Assembly: GCF_027925145.1 (NCBI RefSeq) | Contig: NZ_AP027130.1 | Span: 62,001 to 126,000 of the forward strand | DNA: 64,000 bases | Origin: Thermodesulfomicrobium sp. WS | Lineage (GTDB): Bacteria > Desulfobacterota > Desulfovibrionia > Desulfovibrionales > Desulfomicrobiaceae | Reading direction: 5' to 3' | Shown: in pieces, positions 42,954 through 49,588 of the stretch | Layout: each line of letters opens with the position of its first letter | How positions within the stretch are numbered: position 1 is the stretch's first letter | Notes under the pieces: generated by a model | Databases searched by the model: none | What the model was told of the DNA's origin: nothing | Seen by the model: only the letters and a program-made list of their open reading frames with translations | Translations under genes and position numbers: made by a program

Positions 42954-44460
42954 TGGGATCCCCCTTTGGTGACACCTTCTTCGCCACCGACGTACACTCC
43001 AAATCGGGACAAAGCTCTTGGTACAGCGCCACGTACTGCCGCGCTGAACGTTCCCAGGAAAAATCACTCCCCATGGCTCGGCGCTGCATCTCTCCCCAGG
43101 TGTCGCGATCGTACCACACCTGGACGGCCTCCCGCACCGTTTCCACCAAGCGGTCCGCCGTGGCGGGGGCAAACATGAATCCCGTAGCGTCCTCCAGCGG
43201 ATAGGGGACGATGGTGTCCCGCAAGCCTCCCACGGCAGTGGCCACCGGGATCGTGCCGTAGCGCAGGCTATACATCTGGGTAAGCCCGCACGGTTCATAG
43301 CGGGAGGGCATGAGAAAGATGTCCGTCCCTGCCTGGATGACATGGGCCATCTCTTCCGTATACCCCACCACCGCGGCCACCTGGCCGGGATAGTCTTCCA
43401 CCGCCTGAAAAAGCCGGGCCTCGTGCGAGGGATTGCCTTCCCCCAAGACCACCAAACCCACGTCGAGGGCCATGAGCATGGGCAGGGCATCGAGCACCAT
43501 ATCGATGCCTTTTTGCCCGCGCAGCCGCCCCACAAACCCGAGCACAGGCCGGTCCAGAAAATACGCCGAAAGCCCCACCCGCTCCAGCATGTATGCCTTA
43601 CACTGCATTTTTCCGTTCAGATCTGCAGCATCGTAGCAGCAAGGGAGAAACGGATCTCGAGCCGGATTCCAGACTTCCCCATCCATTCCGTTGAGGATTC
43701 CGCGCACCACGGCCCGGCGGCGCTGGAGCAGACCTTCCATACCGCAGCCAAACTCATGGGTCAGGATCTCCTCCGCATAGCTCGGGCTCACCGTGGTGAT
43801 ACGATCCGCGTAGGCGATTCCTGCCTTCATATAATTGAAGCTGCTATAAAACTCGACACCATCCATATGCCATGCCTCCAAGGGGAGACCAGACATGGCA
43901 AAAAGCCGGTAGGAAAACCGGCCCTGATACGCCAAGTTGTGGATAGTAAATACCGTATGCACATTCCTCCAAAATGGATCCACAGTCCTCGCGAAATGGA
44001 TATACGCCATGGTAAGTGCCGCGTGCCAATCATGGGCATGGACGATACGGGCACCCAAATTCATATTTCGGATAATGGAAAGCGCCGCCCGGCAGAAAAA
44101 GATGAAGCGTTCCCCATTATCGAAATAATCGCCTTTGGAAGTGCAGTAGTACCCCCGGCGGTCAAAGTATTCCGGTCGATCGATAAAGTACACGGCCACA
44201 CCGTGATAGTCCGCCGCATACACGTCAAAGGTCGTCTCCGGCCAGGGAAAGCCTACGGGACAATCTTCGGACACCAAGTGCACAGGATATTTTCCCGTGC
44301 TCAGACGGCCATACAGGGGGGTGATCACCGCCACCCGCACCCCCAACTGCCGCAAGGCCACCGGCAAGGCACCCAACACATCCGCCAAACCACCGCTTTT
44401 GGAAAACGGAAAGATTTCCGACGTGATGAGCACGACATCATGCGGCGGTGAGGGCATCAT
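42943..44460 (-). CDS. glgA: Glycogen synthase (ADP-glucose type)
   Basis: A 505-residue GT5 glycogen synthase. ITSEIFPFSKSGGLADVLGA carries the donor-binding KxGGL motif, VHAHDWHAALTM and TIHNLAYQGRF are N-domain signatures, and FVGRLRGQKGIDMVLDALP and MPSRYEPCGLTQMYSLRYG the C-domain ones. AAGGAG lies close before two adjacent ATGs (44460 and 44457); the second has the better spacing. It overlaps the small CBM48 gene at its 3' end and the NUDIX gene at its 5' end by 23 bases. No glgB, glgC or glgP is visible. Confidence 0.94.
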   Translation of the reverse strand: MMPSPPHDVVLITSEIFPFSKSGGLADVLGALPVALRQLGVRVAVITPLYGRLSTGKYPVHLVSEDCPVGFPWPETTFDVYAADYHGVAVYFIDRPEYFDRRGYYCTSKGDYFDNGERFIFFCRAALSIIRNMNLGARIVHAHDWHAALTMAYIHFARTVDPFWRNVHTVFTIHNLAYQGRFSYRLFAMSGLPLEAWHMDGVEFYSSFNYMKAGIAYADRITTVSPSYAEEILTHEFGCGMEGLLQRRRAVVRGILNGMDGEVWNPARDPFLPCCYDAADLNGKMQCKAYMLERVGLSAYFLDRPVLGFVGRLRGQKGIDMVLDALPMLMALDVGLVVLGEGNPSHEARLFQAVEDYPGQVAAVVGYTEEMAHVIQAGTDIFLMPSRYEPCGLTQMYSLRYGTIPVATAVGGLRDTIVPYPLEDATGFMFAPATADRLVETVREAVQVWYDRDTWGEMQRRAMGSDFSWERSARQYVALYQELCPDLECTSVAKKVSPKGDPNGY

Positions 44461-44899
44461 AGGCTCCTTGTTCGAGATGACGCACAAAATCCTCAAGGAT
44501 CTGGCGGTGGTCAAAGGCCAGGGGAGGAAGTGCCTGAAGCGGGAAAAAACGGGCACAGCGGGCGTCATCGCCGCCCCTGGGGGAAGCGTGATCCGAAACC
44601 CGCGCCACGAACACGGTGCTCATGGTATGGAAGCGGGGGTCCCGGCCCGGGTCCGAGTACACCCCCAGCAAAACAAGCCCCTGCACCTCAATGCCCGTTT
44701 CCTCGAGCACTTCCCGCCGCGCCGCGGTCTCCACACTCTCGCCGTAATCCACGAACCCGCCAGGCAAGGCCCAGCCATGGGGGGGATTGGCGCGCTCCAC
44801 CAGCACCACGCCCCGCTCAGGATGGTAGAGAACGACGTCCACGGTAGGATAGGGGTTGCGCGGGGGAATTTCCCTGCCGCAATAGGGGCACGCAGGCAT
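44438..44899 (-). CDS. NUDIX hydrolase with N-terminal CxxC segment
   Basis: A 153-residue NUDIX protein. The box reads GGFVDYGESVETAA then REVLEETGI. The N-terminus PACPYCGREIPPRNPYPTVD contributes a single CxxC and the PRNPxPTVD segment seen in a group of ADP-ribose / dinucleoside hydrolases. GGAGG lies nine bases before ATG 44899. The 3' end overlaps glgA by 23 bases, so it is the first gene of a NUDIX-glgA-CBM48 operon. An ADP-sugar substrate would fit glycogen metabolism, but this is conjecture. Confidence 0.82.
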   Translation of the reverse strand: MPACPYCGREIPPRNPYPTVDVVLYHPERGVVLVERANPPHGWALPGGFVDYGESVETAARREVLEETGIEVQGLVLLGVYSDPGRDPRFHTMSTVFVARVSDHASPRGGDDARCARFFPLQALPPLAFDHRQILEDFVRHLEQGAYDALTAA

Positions 44900-44996
44900 C
44901 GTTGGGCCTCCTTTTGTATTCATGCCTACCAAAACCGACCAAGAAAGCAAGCTGGGAGCGAGATTTCGTCACGGCATTGCCACAAGGCCTTGAGCT

Positions 44997-45057
44997 CCCC
45001 AAAGCAAAATCGGCCAAGGCATCACACTGCACAGGCCGATTTTGGCAAAAGCGAGGA
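44997..45057. repeat. Left copy of a hairpin-bearing direct repeat flanking the AAA-ATPase gene
   Basis: About 60 bases that match 46853-46914 in the same orientation; 45 of the first 55 ungapped positions agree. AAAATCGGCC (45006-45015) pairs perfectly with GGCCGATTTT (45034-45043). On the minus strand the hairpin ends in TTTTGCTTTGG, about 60 bases after the AAA-ATPase stop, so it can act as its terminator. The inner arms have decayed compared with the right copy. Confidence 0.75.
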
Positions 45058-45105
45058 AACTTGATCTGTTTGAGGAAGCACAGAGAATATCCAAAAAACA
45101 CCGAG

Positions 45106-46671
45106 TTACGCTACCTCCCAGCCCACGATCTGACGTTTTACCGTGCTGAACTCCACGCCCACCTCGATGACGGTGATCCCCGGGGCCCGGTATTTGGCAG
45201 CGTAGTCTTTCTTCTTGAGCTGGGCGAGGGCCGCGCCGGTGGGGGCTTCGCCGTCCACCACTTTGAATTCCAGGACCCAGGCGACGTCTCCTGCCCGCAC
45301 GGTGAGGTCGCAGCGGCCCAGGTGGCTCACGTCCTCCGGGATGATGGTGACCCCCACCGCCGCCAGGTGACTATAGAACACGCTGGCAAAATAGCCTTCG
45401 TACCGGGCCATGGGGTTTTTGCGGTACCAGTCCGCGGGGATGCCCGCAAAAAGGCGCATCATGTGCTCGCCCAGGGCGTGGGCGTCGCCGCTTCGCAGGA
45501 TGCGCAGCACGAAAAGCGATGCTTCGTCGCGAAAACCGGGCACCAAGGCGCGGGTCAGGGCCGTATTGAGGGCCATGCGCACCTCGCGGTTGGGGAGGGT
45601 GAGTCCATAGAGGAGGAGGTCCCCTTCGCGCAGCACCTCGCCGATGGTGAGATACCCGGTCTGCCACAAAAGCGCCTCAGGTTCGATACCATCCACATCG
45701 AAGGCGGAGAGCAGGGCCTCGCTGGCATAAAGGCGCTCGAGACGCGGGGTGAAGAACTGATGGCGCATGAGCCGCTCCACGAGAAAGGTGGGCGTGGCGG
45801 TCTCGAACCACCAGGCGCGAAATTCCCGTTGGCGCAGGAGCAGCAGCACATCGAAGGGATTGTAGACGCTCGCTTCGCTTCCCCAGCGGTAGCCGTTGTA
45901 CCAGGCGCGCACGGCATCGCGATCAAGGGCGCGGCCTTCCTTGGCGGCCGCAGCGAACTCCGGGGCAAAGACCGTGTCCAGATCGTCTTCGGTGTAGCCG
46001 CAAATGGTGGCCACCGAGGCATCCACGGTGAGGTCATAGAGGTTGTTGAGCCCGGAAAAGAGGCTCACTTTGCTGAACTTGGAGACTCCGGTCAAAAACA
46101 CGAAGCGCAGGTCTGCATCCCGGCCCTTGAGCACGGAGTAGAGGTTGCGCAGGCCCTCGCGCATGGCCCGCGCCGTGTCCGGATCGGTGAGGTTATCGAG
46201 GATGGGTTTGTCGTACTCGTCGATGAGCACCACGGCCTGGCGCCCATGCTGTTCTGCAGCGCGGCTGATGAGCTGACCGAAGCGCAGATGGACGTCTTTG
46301 GGCGCAGGATCGATGGACACCCCGAGGCGCCGCGCATTTTCCGTCAGGATCTCGTGGATGTGTTCTTCCAACTGGGCTTCCTGCTGCAGCCGCCCCTCGG
46401 CAAAGGAGAGCCGGATCACCGGATGGCGCTTCTCCCAGTCCCAATGATTTTCCAGATAGAGGCCGGAAAAGAGCGCACGGTTTGCCGCAAAGGCCTCGGC
46501 CAGGGTATCGAGGAAGAGGCTTTTGCCGAAGCGCCGCGGCCGCGAGAGGAAGTAGTACTTCCCGCTTTCGGCAAGGCGCGCCACAAAAGGCGTCTTGTCC
46601 ACGTAGTAATATCCTTCGCGCCGGATCTCGGCAAAGGTCTGGATGCCGATGGGCAGTTTCTTGCGCTCCAT
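45106..46671 (-). CDS. AAA-ATPase-like / PD-(D/E)XK nuclease-like protein (PF09820-PF08011 type)
   Basis: A 521-residue protein of uncharacterised function. The N-terminal domain (about 1-300) starts IGIQTFAEIRREGYYYVDKT and has YFLSRPRRFGKSLFLDTL as its unusual P-loop and AVVLIDEYDKPILDN as Walker B. The middle includes WYNGYRWGSEASVYNPFDVL. The C-terminal DUF1703-type domain ends in DLTVRAGDVAWVLEFKV, the D...ExK pattern of PD-(D/E)XK nucleases. GAGGTGG precedes ATG 46671. It is a single-gene unit with its own promoter, bounded by direct repeats. Members of this family are often multicopy in bacterial genomes. Defence or mobile-element roles are speculation. Confidence 0.85.
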   Translation of the reverse strand: MERKKLPIGIQTFAEIRREGYYYVDKTPFVARLAESGKYYFLSRPRRFGKSLFLDTLAEAFAANRALFSGLYLENHWDWEKRHPVIRLSFAEGRLQQEAQLEEHIHEILTENARRLGVSIDPAPKDVHLRFGQLISRAAEQHGRQAVVLIDEYDKPILDNLTDPDTARAMREGLRNLYSVLKGRDADLRFVFLTGVSKFSKVSLFSGLNNLYDLTVDASVATICGYTEDDLDTVFAPEFAAAAKEGRALDRDAVRAWYNGYRWGSEASVYNPFDVLLLLRQREFRAWWFETATPTFLVERLMRHQFFTPRLERLYASEALLSAFDVDGIEPEALLWQTGYLTIGEVLREGDLLLYGLTLPNREVRMALNTALTRALVPGFRDEASLFVLRILRSGDAHALGEHMMRLFAGIPADWYRKNPMARYEGYFASVFYSHLAAVGVTIIPEDVSHLGRCDLTVRAGDVAWVLEFKVVDGEAPTGAALAQLKKKDYAAKYRAPGITVIEVGVEFSTVKRQIVGWEVA

Positions 46672-46703
46672 AACCACCTCGGGATAAGCAAAGATATGGC
46701 CAC

Positions 46704-46731
46704 TGGATACCCTGGCCAAGGGAAAAGTCAA
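46704..46731 (-). promoter_or_regulatory. Promoter of the AAA-ATPase gene
   Basis: Read on the minus strand, TTGACT (46731-46726), a 16-base spacer and TATCCA (46709-46704). Transcription should start near 46697, giving a leader of about 26 bases that includes the GAGGTGG ribosome site. The -10 box and spacer are covered by the left arm of the inverted repeat 46705-46751. Confidence 0.55.
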
Positions 46732-46751
46732 AGCACTTGGCCAGCGTATCC
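46705..46751. repeat. 16-bp inverted repeat overlapping the AAA-ATPase promoter
   Basis: The left arm is GGATACCCTGGCCAAG (46705-46720) and the right arm CTTGGCCAGCGTATCC (46736-46751), with a 15-base centre. Fifteen of sixteen positions pair; the single mismatch is C opposite C. The centre holds the -35 box and the left arm covers the -10, so it looks like a repressor operator or cruciform control element rather than an RNA terminator. Confidence 0.75.
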
Positions 46752-46852
46752 GCAAGGGACTCCAAGCGATACACCACACGAGACTCCGTATGCTGCAGGA
46801 ATCTATCCCTATAGGGGCCATGGACGACGCGGCACACCGCGCCCTCCCTAAT

Positions 46853-46914
46853 CCCAAAAGCAAAACCGGCCTGTGCATCATACCACACAGGCCGGCTTTG
46901 GCAAAAGGAGGAAG
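46853..46914. repeat. Right copy of the hairpin-bearing direct repeat
   Basis: Matches 44997-45057. Here the inverted repeat is longer and intact: CCGGCCTGTG (46866-46875) pairs perfectly with CACAGGCCGG (46886-46895), with AAA/TTT outer pairs. On the minus strand it is followed by TTTTGCTTTTGGG and lies about 30 bases after the small reading frame that follows tsaC, so it probably terminates that operon. Confidence 0.75.
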
Positions 46915-46926
46915 TTCGTTTTTTTT

Positions 46927-47073
46927 CTAGCAAGGGTTGGGCCAAAGGACCCGTTCTCCCTGCAACCAAGGGCACATGGGCACTTCCGGAGCCGTGTCTG
47001 GGATGATGACGTACAAACTTTTGTACCCAGCCCCTTTGCCATCTTGATTCACCGTAAAAATATTAAACCACAT
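46927..47073 (-). CDS. Small hypothetical protein (48 aa) overlapping the end of tsaC/sua5
   Basis: A 49-codon frame starting with an ATG inside the last codons of the tsaC gene (11-base overlap) and ending before the right hairpin repeat. The predicted peptide starts MWFNIFTVNQDGKGAGYKSL and ends ERVLWPNPC, with two prolines around CPW in the middle. It is not of low complexity and looks protein-like. There is no strong ribosome site (GTGGGGCG only), so translation would depend on coupling. I do not recognise a family. It explains the 133-base gap between tsaC and its terminator. Confidence 0.45.
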   Translation of the reverse strand: MWFNIFTVNQDGKGAGYKSLYVIIPDTAPEVPMCPWLQGERVLWPNPC

Positions 47074-47692
47074 CGCCCCACGCCGCCAATTGCGCCCGCG
47101 CCACGGCCCCTTCCCGCAGCACCCGGATCGTGCCGTGCTCCACGGCCACGATGGTGGAGGGCTTGCCCCCTGCCGGCCAGGGGCGGGTGGTCACCAGCGG
47201 GATGTCTTCGCCCAGCACCGCCCGGTCCACCTCTTCGGGCCGCGCCGGAGCAGGAGCTCCGCTCATGTTCGCGCTAGTGGCCACCAGCGGCGCGTTGCAG
47301 CCCAGACACAAGGCTGCCGCCACAGGGTGCGGGGTCATGCGTACCGCCGCCCGGCCTTGCGCGTCCATGGTCTCAGGTGCCAGCGCCTGACGGCACGCAA
47401 GCACCATGGTGAGTGGTCCTGGCCAAAAGGCCCGGGCAAGGGCGCGCGCCGCTTCCGGCAAGAGAAAAAATTTCTGAACCATCTCCCAGCCCGAAACAAT
47501 GAGGGGAAACGGCTTGCCTTCCGGCCGGCTTTTGCGCCGCGCCACCATGGCGCAGGCACGAGATTCCGTGGCCAAACACCCCAGGGCATACAAGGTCTCC
47601 GTGGGATATACCACGCATCCGCCCCCGCGCAGCCAGGCCACGGCCTGATCCACAGAATCCCACTGCATCGCTTCTTCCATCGGTACCGTCAT
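47063..47692 (-). CDS. tsaC: L-threonylcarbamoyladenylate synthase (TsaC/Sua5 family)
   Basis: A 209-residue YrdC-domain protein making threonylcarbamoyl-AMP for the t6A modification of tRNAs that read ANN codons. GGCVVYPTETLYALGCLA, the KxR motif in KSRPEGKPFPLIVS, WPGPLTMVLA and the SxN motif in TSANMSGAPA are all present. It lacks the extra C-terminal Sua5 domain. ATG 47692 (MTVPMEEAMQ) is preferred, with GGGGAGAAGG upstream; another ATG lies four codons in. It is followed by the overlapping 48-residue frame. Confidence 0.9.
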   Translation of the reverse strand: MTVPMEEAMQWDSVDQAVAWLRGGGCVVYPTETLYALGCLATESRACAMVARRKSRPEGKPFPLIVSGWEMVQKFFLLPEAARALARAFWPGPLTMVLACRQALAPETMDAQGRAAVRMTPHPVAAALCLGCNAPLVATSANMSGAPAPARPEEVDRAVLGEDIPLVTTRPWPAGGKPSTIVAVEHGTIRVLREGAVARAQLAAWGDVV

Positions 47693-47838
47693 CCAGAGTG
47701 CCTTCTCCCCTTGCCAGAACATGCGGCAAAATTTACCGGCATACCCGTCCATCCCAGCACAGCAGCCGCAGCCATCAAGGCATGAAGCGCCCTGGCAAGA
47801 TCTTTGCTATTTTCCGAGCATCTTCCAAGGAGACGGCC

Positions 47839-48258
47839 ATGAAAATCACTGCCATCACCGCCACCCAGCAGCAGTCCCCCGCGGCCAAGACCAAGGCCAG
47901 CGACGATTTCGCCTCGGTACTTGCGCAGCATACGCAAGCCCCAGCCGCAGCCCAGCCGCCCATGCCCCCGGCGGTCCTCGGAATTCAAGCCGCCCTGGCG
48001 CAGGAGACGGAGCGTACGGTCATGAAGCAGCTCACCGCACTCATGGATCAATGGGACGCCTATGCCTCCTCCGTGGAGCAAGCGGATCTCAAGCAGGGAC
48101 ATGCCATCTTGAGCGCCATCCACCACAACCTCGCCGCGGTCAAAGAAACCGCCAGTGCTGCCCCCAACCTAGACGCCCGGCTGCACGAGATGGTCAACGA
48201 ACTAGAAGTGCTCGGCGCCGCAGAAGAAATCAAGTTCAACCGCGGGGACTACCTCTAA
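47839..48258 (+). CDS. Hypothetical alanine/glutamine-rich helical protein
   Basis: A 139-residue soluble protein with a clear ribosome site (AAGGAGACGGCC) before ATG 47839. The first ~45 residues are low-complexity and rich in Ala, Gln, Thr and Pro. The remainder (about 50-130) is predicted helical, with MKQLTALMDQWDAYASSVEQ and LHEMVNELEVLGAAEEIKF. No family recognised; a secreted, scaffold or flagellum-associated role cannot be read from sequence. It is divergent from tsaC and converges on pncC with a four-base overlap. Confidence 0.7.
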   Translation: MKITAITATQQQSPAAKTKASDDFASVLAQHTQAPAAAQPPMPPAVLGIQAALAQETERTVMKQLTALMDQWDAYASSVEQADLKQGHAILSAIHHNLAAVKETASAAPNLDARLHEMVNELEVLGAAEEIKFNRGDYL

Positions 48259-48734
48259 AGCCGCTCTCCAAGCCCGACAAGTGCCGCCCGCACGGCGGCG
48301 GCACGCACAGCGGCGCGGTCTCCGGAAAAATGAAAGGAACGCGCCGCACAGGCTCCGTCCACAACCCACGCCATCCACACCAAGCCCACCGGCTTGACGG
48401 GAGTTCCTCCTCCCGGGCCGGCGATGCCGGAAATGGCCACGGCAGCAGACGCCCCAAGCAACCGGCATACCCCTTGGGCCATGGCGGTGACGCACTCGGA
48501 GCTCACCGCGCCATGGACGGCAAGAACTTCCTGCGGCACCCCCAGCACCGCGGTCTTCACGGCATTGGCATAGGCCACGATCCCACCGGCGAACCACTCC
48601 GAGCTTCCCGGCACTGCCGTAAGCGCCCCTGCCACCAAGCCGCCGGTACATGACTCCGCGGTAGCCAGCATCGCCCCATGCCGGCGGGCGATCTCGCCAA
48701 CCTGCGCGGCCAATGAATACCACAGATCATCCAT
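48255..48734 (-). CDS. pncC: Nicotinamide-nucleotide amidohydrolase (CinA C-terminal family)
   Basis: A stand-alone CinA C-terminal domain that deamidates NMN to nicotinate mononucleotide in pyridine nucleotide salvage. LATAESCTGGLVAGALTAV, FAGGIVAYANAVKTAVLGV and ISGIAGPGGGTPVKPVG are the family signature segments with the catalytic serine/threonine region. ATG 48734 gives 159 residues; an in-frame TTG at 48758, preceded by GGAGGA, would add eight. It overlaps the convergent gene by four bases. Confidence 0.9.
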   Translation of the reverse strand: MDDLWYSLAAQVGEIARRHGAMLATAESCTGGLVAGALTAVPGSSEWFAGGIVAYANAVKTAVLGVPQEVLAVHGAVSSECVTAMAQGVCRLLGASAAVAISGIAGPGGGTPVKPVGLVWMAWVVDGACAARSFHFSGDRAAVRAAAVRAALVGLGERL

Positions 48735-48758
48735 GCGCGCGTACCTCGCCAATCGCAA

Positions 48759-49035
48759 AATTTCCTCCGCTGCTCGGCCTTCAACTTCCTCATGCCCCCA
48801 AGGGGGGAGCAGGACAAGCGCATTTCAAAATAAACCATTTAAAATCAATAATATGACAAAATATGCCCAACAGGACAACGTCCATGAATATAAAGCAATG
48901 CCTGCCCGAATGCGATTGCCCTAGGGGTGGAAGGCTGTACCAGAAATACCCTTGACTTCGCCTAGCAATCTCTCAAAAAAAAGACATCTCGCGTGATGTC
49001 CTCCATGTCCTCGCAATTCCCCAAGGAGCTTACCG
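48759..49035. other. Intergenic region with an AT-rich island upstream of pncC and the nitroreductase gene
   Basis: Positions about 48825-48880 are markedly AT-rich, unlike the surrounding DNA, and could hold the pncC promoter on the minus strand. A TTGACT lies at 48952-48957, and a small dyad GACATC-TCGCGT-GATGTC (48983-49000) lies 36 bases before the nitroreductase ATG. I found no credible gene. Confidence 0.4.
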
Positions 49036-49560
49036 ATGAACGTCTTCGACGCCATTCGCACCCGGCGCAGTATTCGTAAATTCACTCCTGAGCCTGTCAG
49101 TCCAGACCAGATCCGGACGCTCCTTCAGGCCGCCATGATGGCGCCCAGTGCCGGCAATGCCCAGCCATGGCAACTCATTGTCGTGGATGACCGCAACATC
49201 TTGGCGCAAATCCCCGAGATCCATCCCTACGCCGCCATGAGCCGGGAGGCCGCGGTGGGGATCCTTGTATGCGGAGACCTCTCGCGCGAAAAGTACCCGG
49301 GATTTTGGGTCCAGGACTGCGCCGCGGCAGTACAGAATCTCCTCCTGGCAGCCCATGGCCTTGGGCTGGGTGCGGTATGGACAGGCATCTACCCCGACGA
49401 AGGCCGGGTGGCCCGCTTCCGGGAGCGCTTCTCTTTGCCGCAGCACATCGTTCCCCTGGCCTTCATCCCCGTGGGGCACCCGGCGCAACATCCCAGCGCC
49501 GCGGATCGCTTCGACCCCGCCCGCGTGCACCACAATAGCTGGAATACTCCGTGGAAATAA
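49036..49560 (+). CDS. Nitroreductase-family FMN oxidoreductase
   Basis: A 174-residue single-domain nitroreductase. RTRRSIRKFTPEPV is the FMN phosphate-binding start. MMAPSAGNAQPWQLIVVDD, DCAAAVQNLLLAAHGLGLGA and IPVGHPAQHPSAADRF are family landmarks. Such enzymes reduce quinones, nitro compounds or flavins with NAD(P)H; the physiological substrate is not deducible. AAGGAG precedes ATG 49036. The following gene starts 28 bases after its stop. Confidence 0.9.
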   Translation: MNVFDAIRTRRSIRKFTPEPVSPDQIRTLLQAAMMAPSAGNAQPWQLIVVDDRNILAQIPEIHPYAAMSREAAVGILVCGDLSREKYPGFWVQDCAAAVQNLLLAAHGLGLGAVWTGIYPDEGRVARFRERFSLPQHIVPLAFIPVGHPAQHPSAADRFDPARVHHNSWNTPWK

Positions 49561-49588
49561 CGAAAAAAAGATCATATCGAGGCTTTTC

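Noticed and set aside
48842-48924. Small plus-strand frame starting at the ATG in the AT-rich island
   Set aside because: It has only about two dozen codons, no ribosome site and no sign of conservation that could be judged from the sequence.
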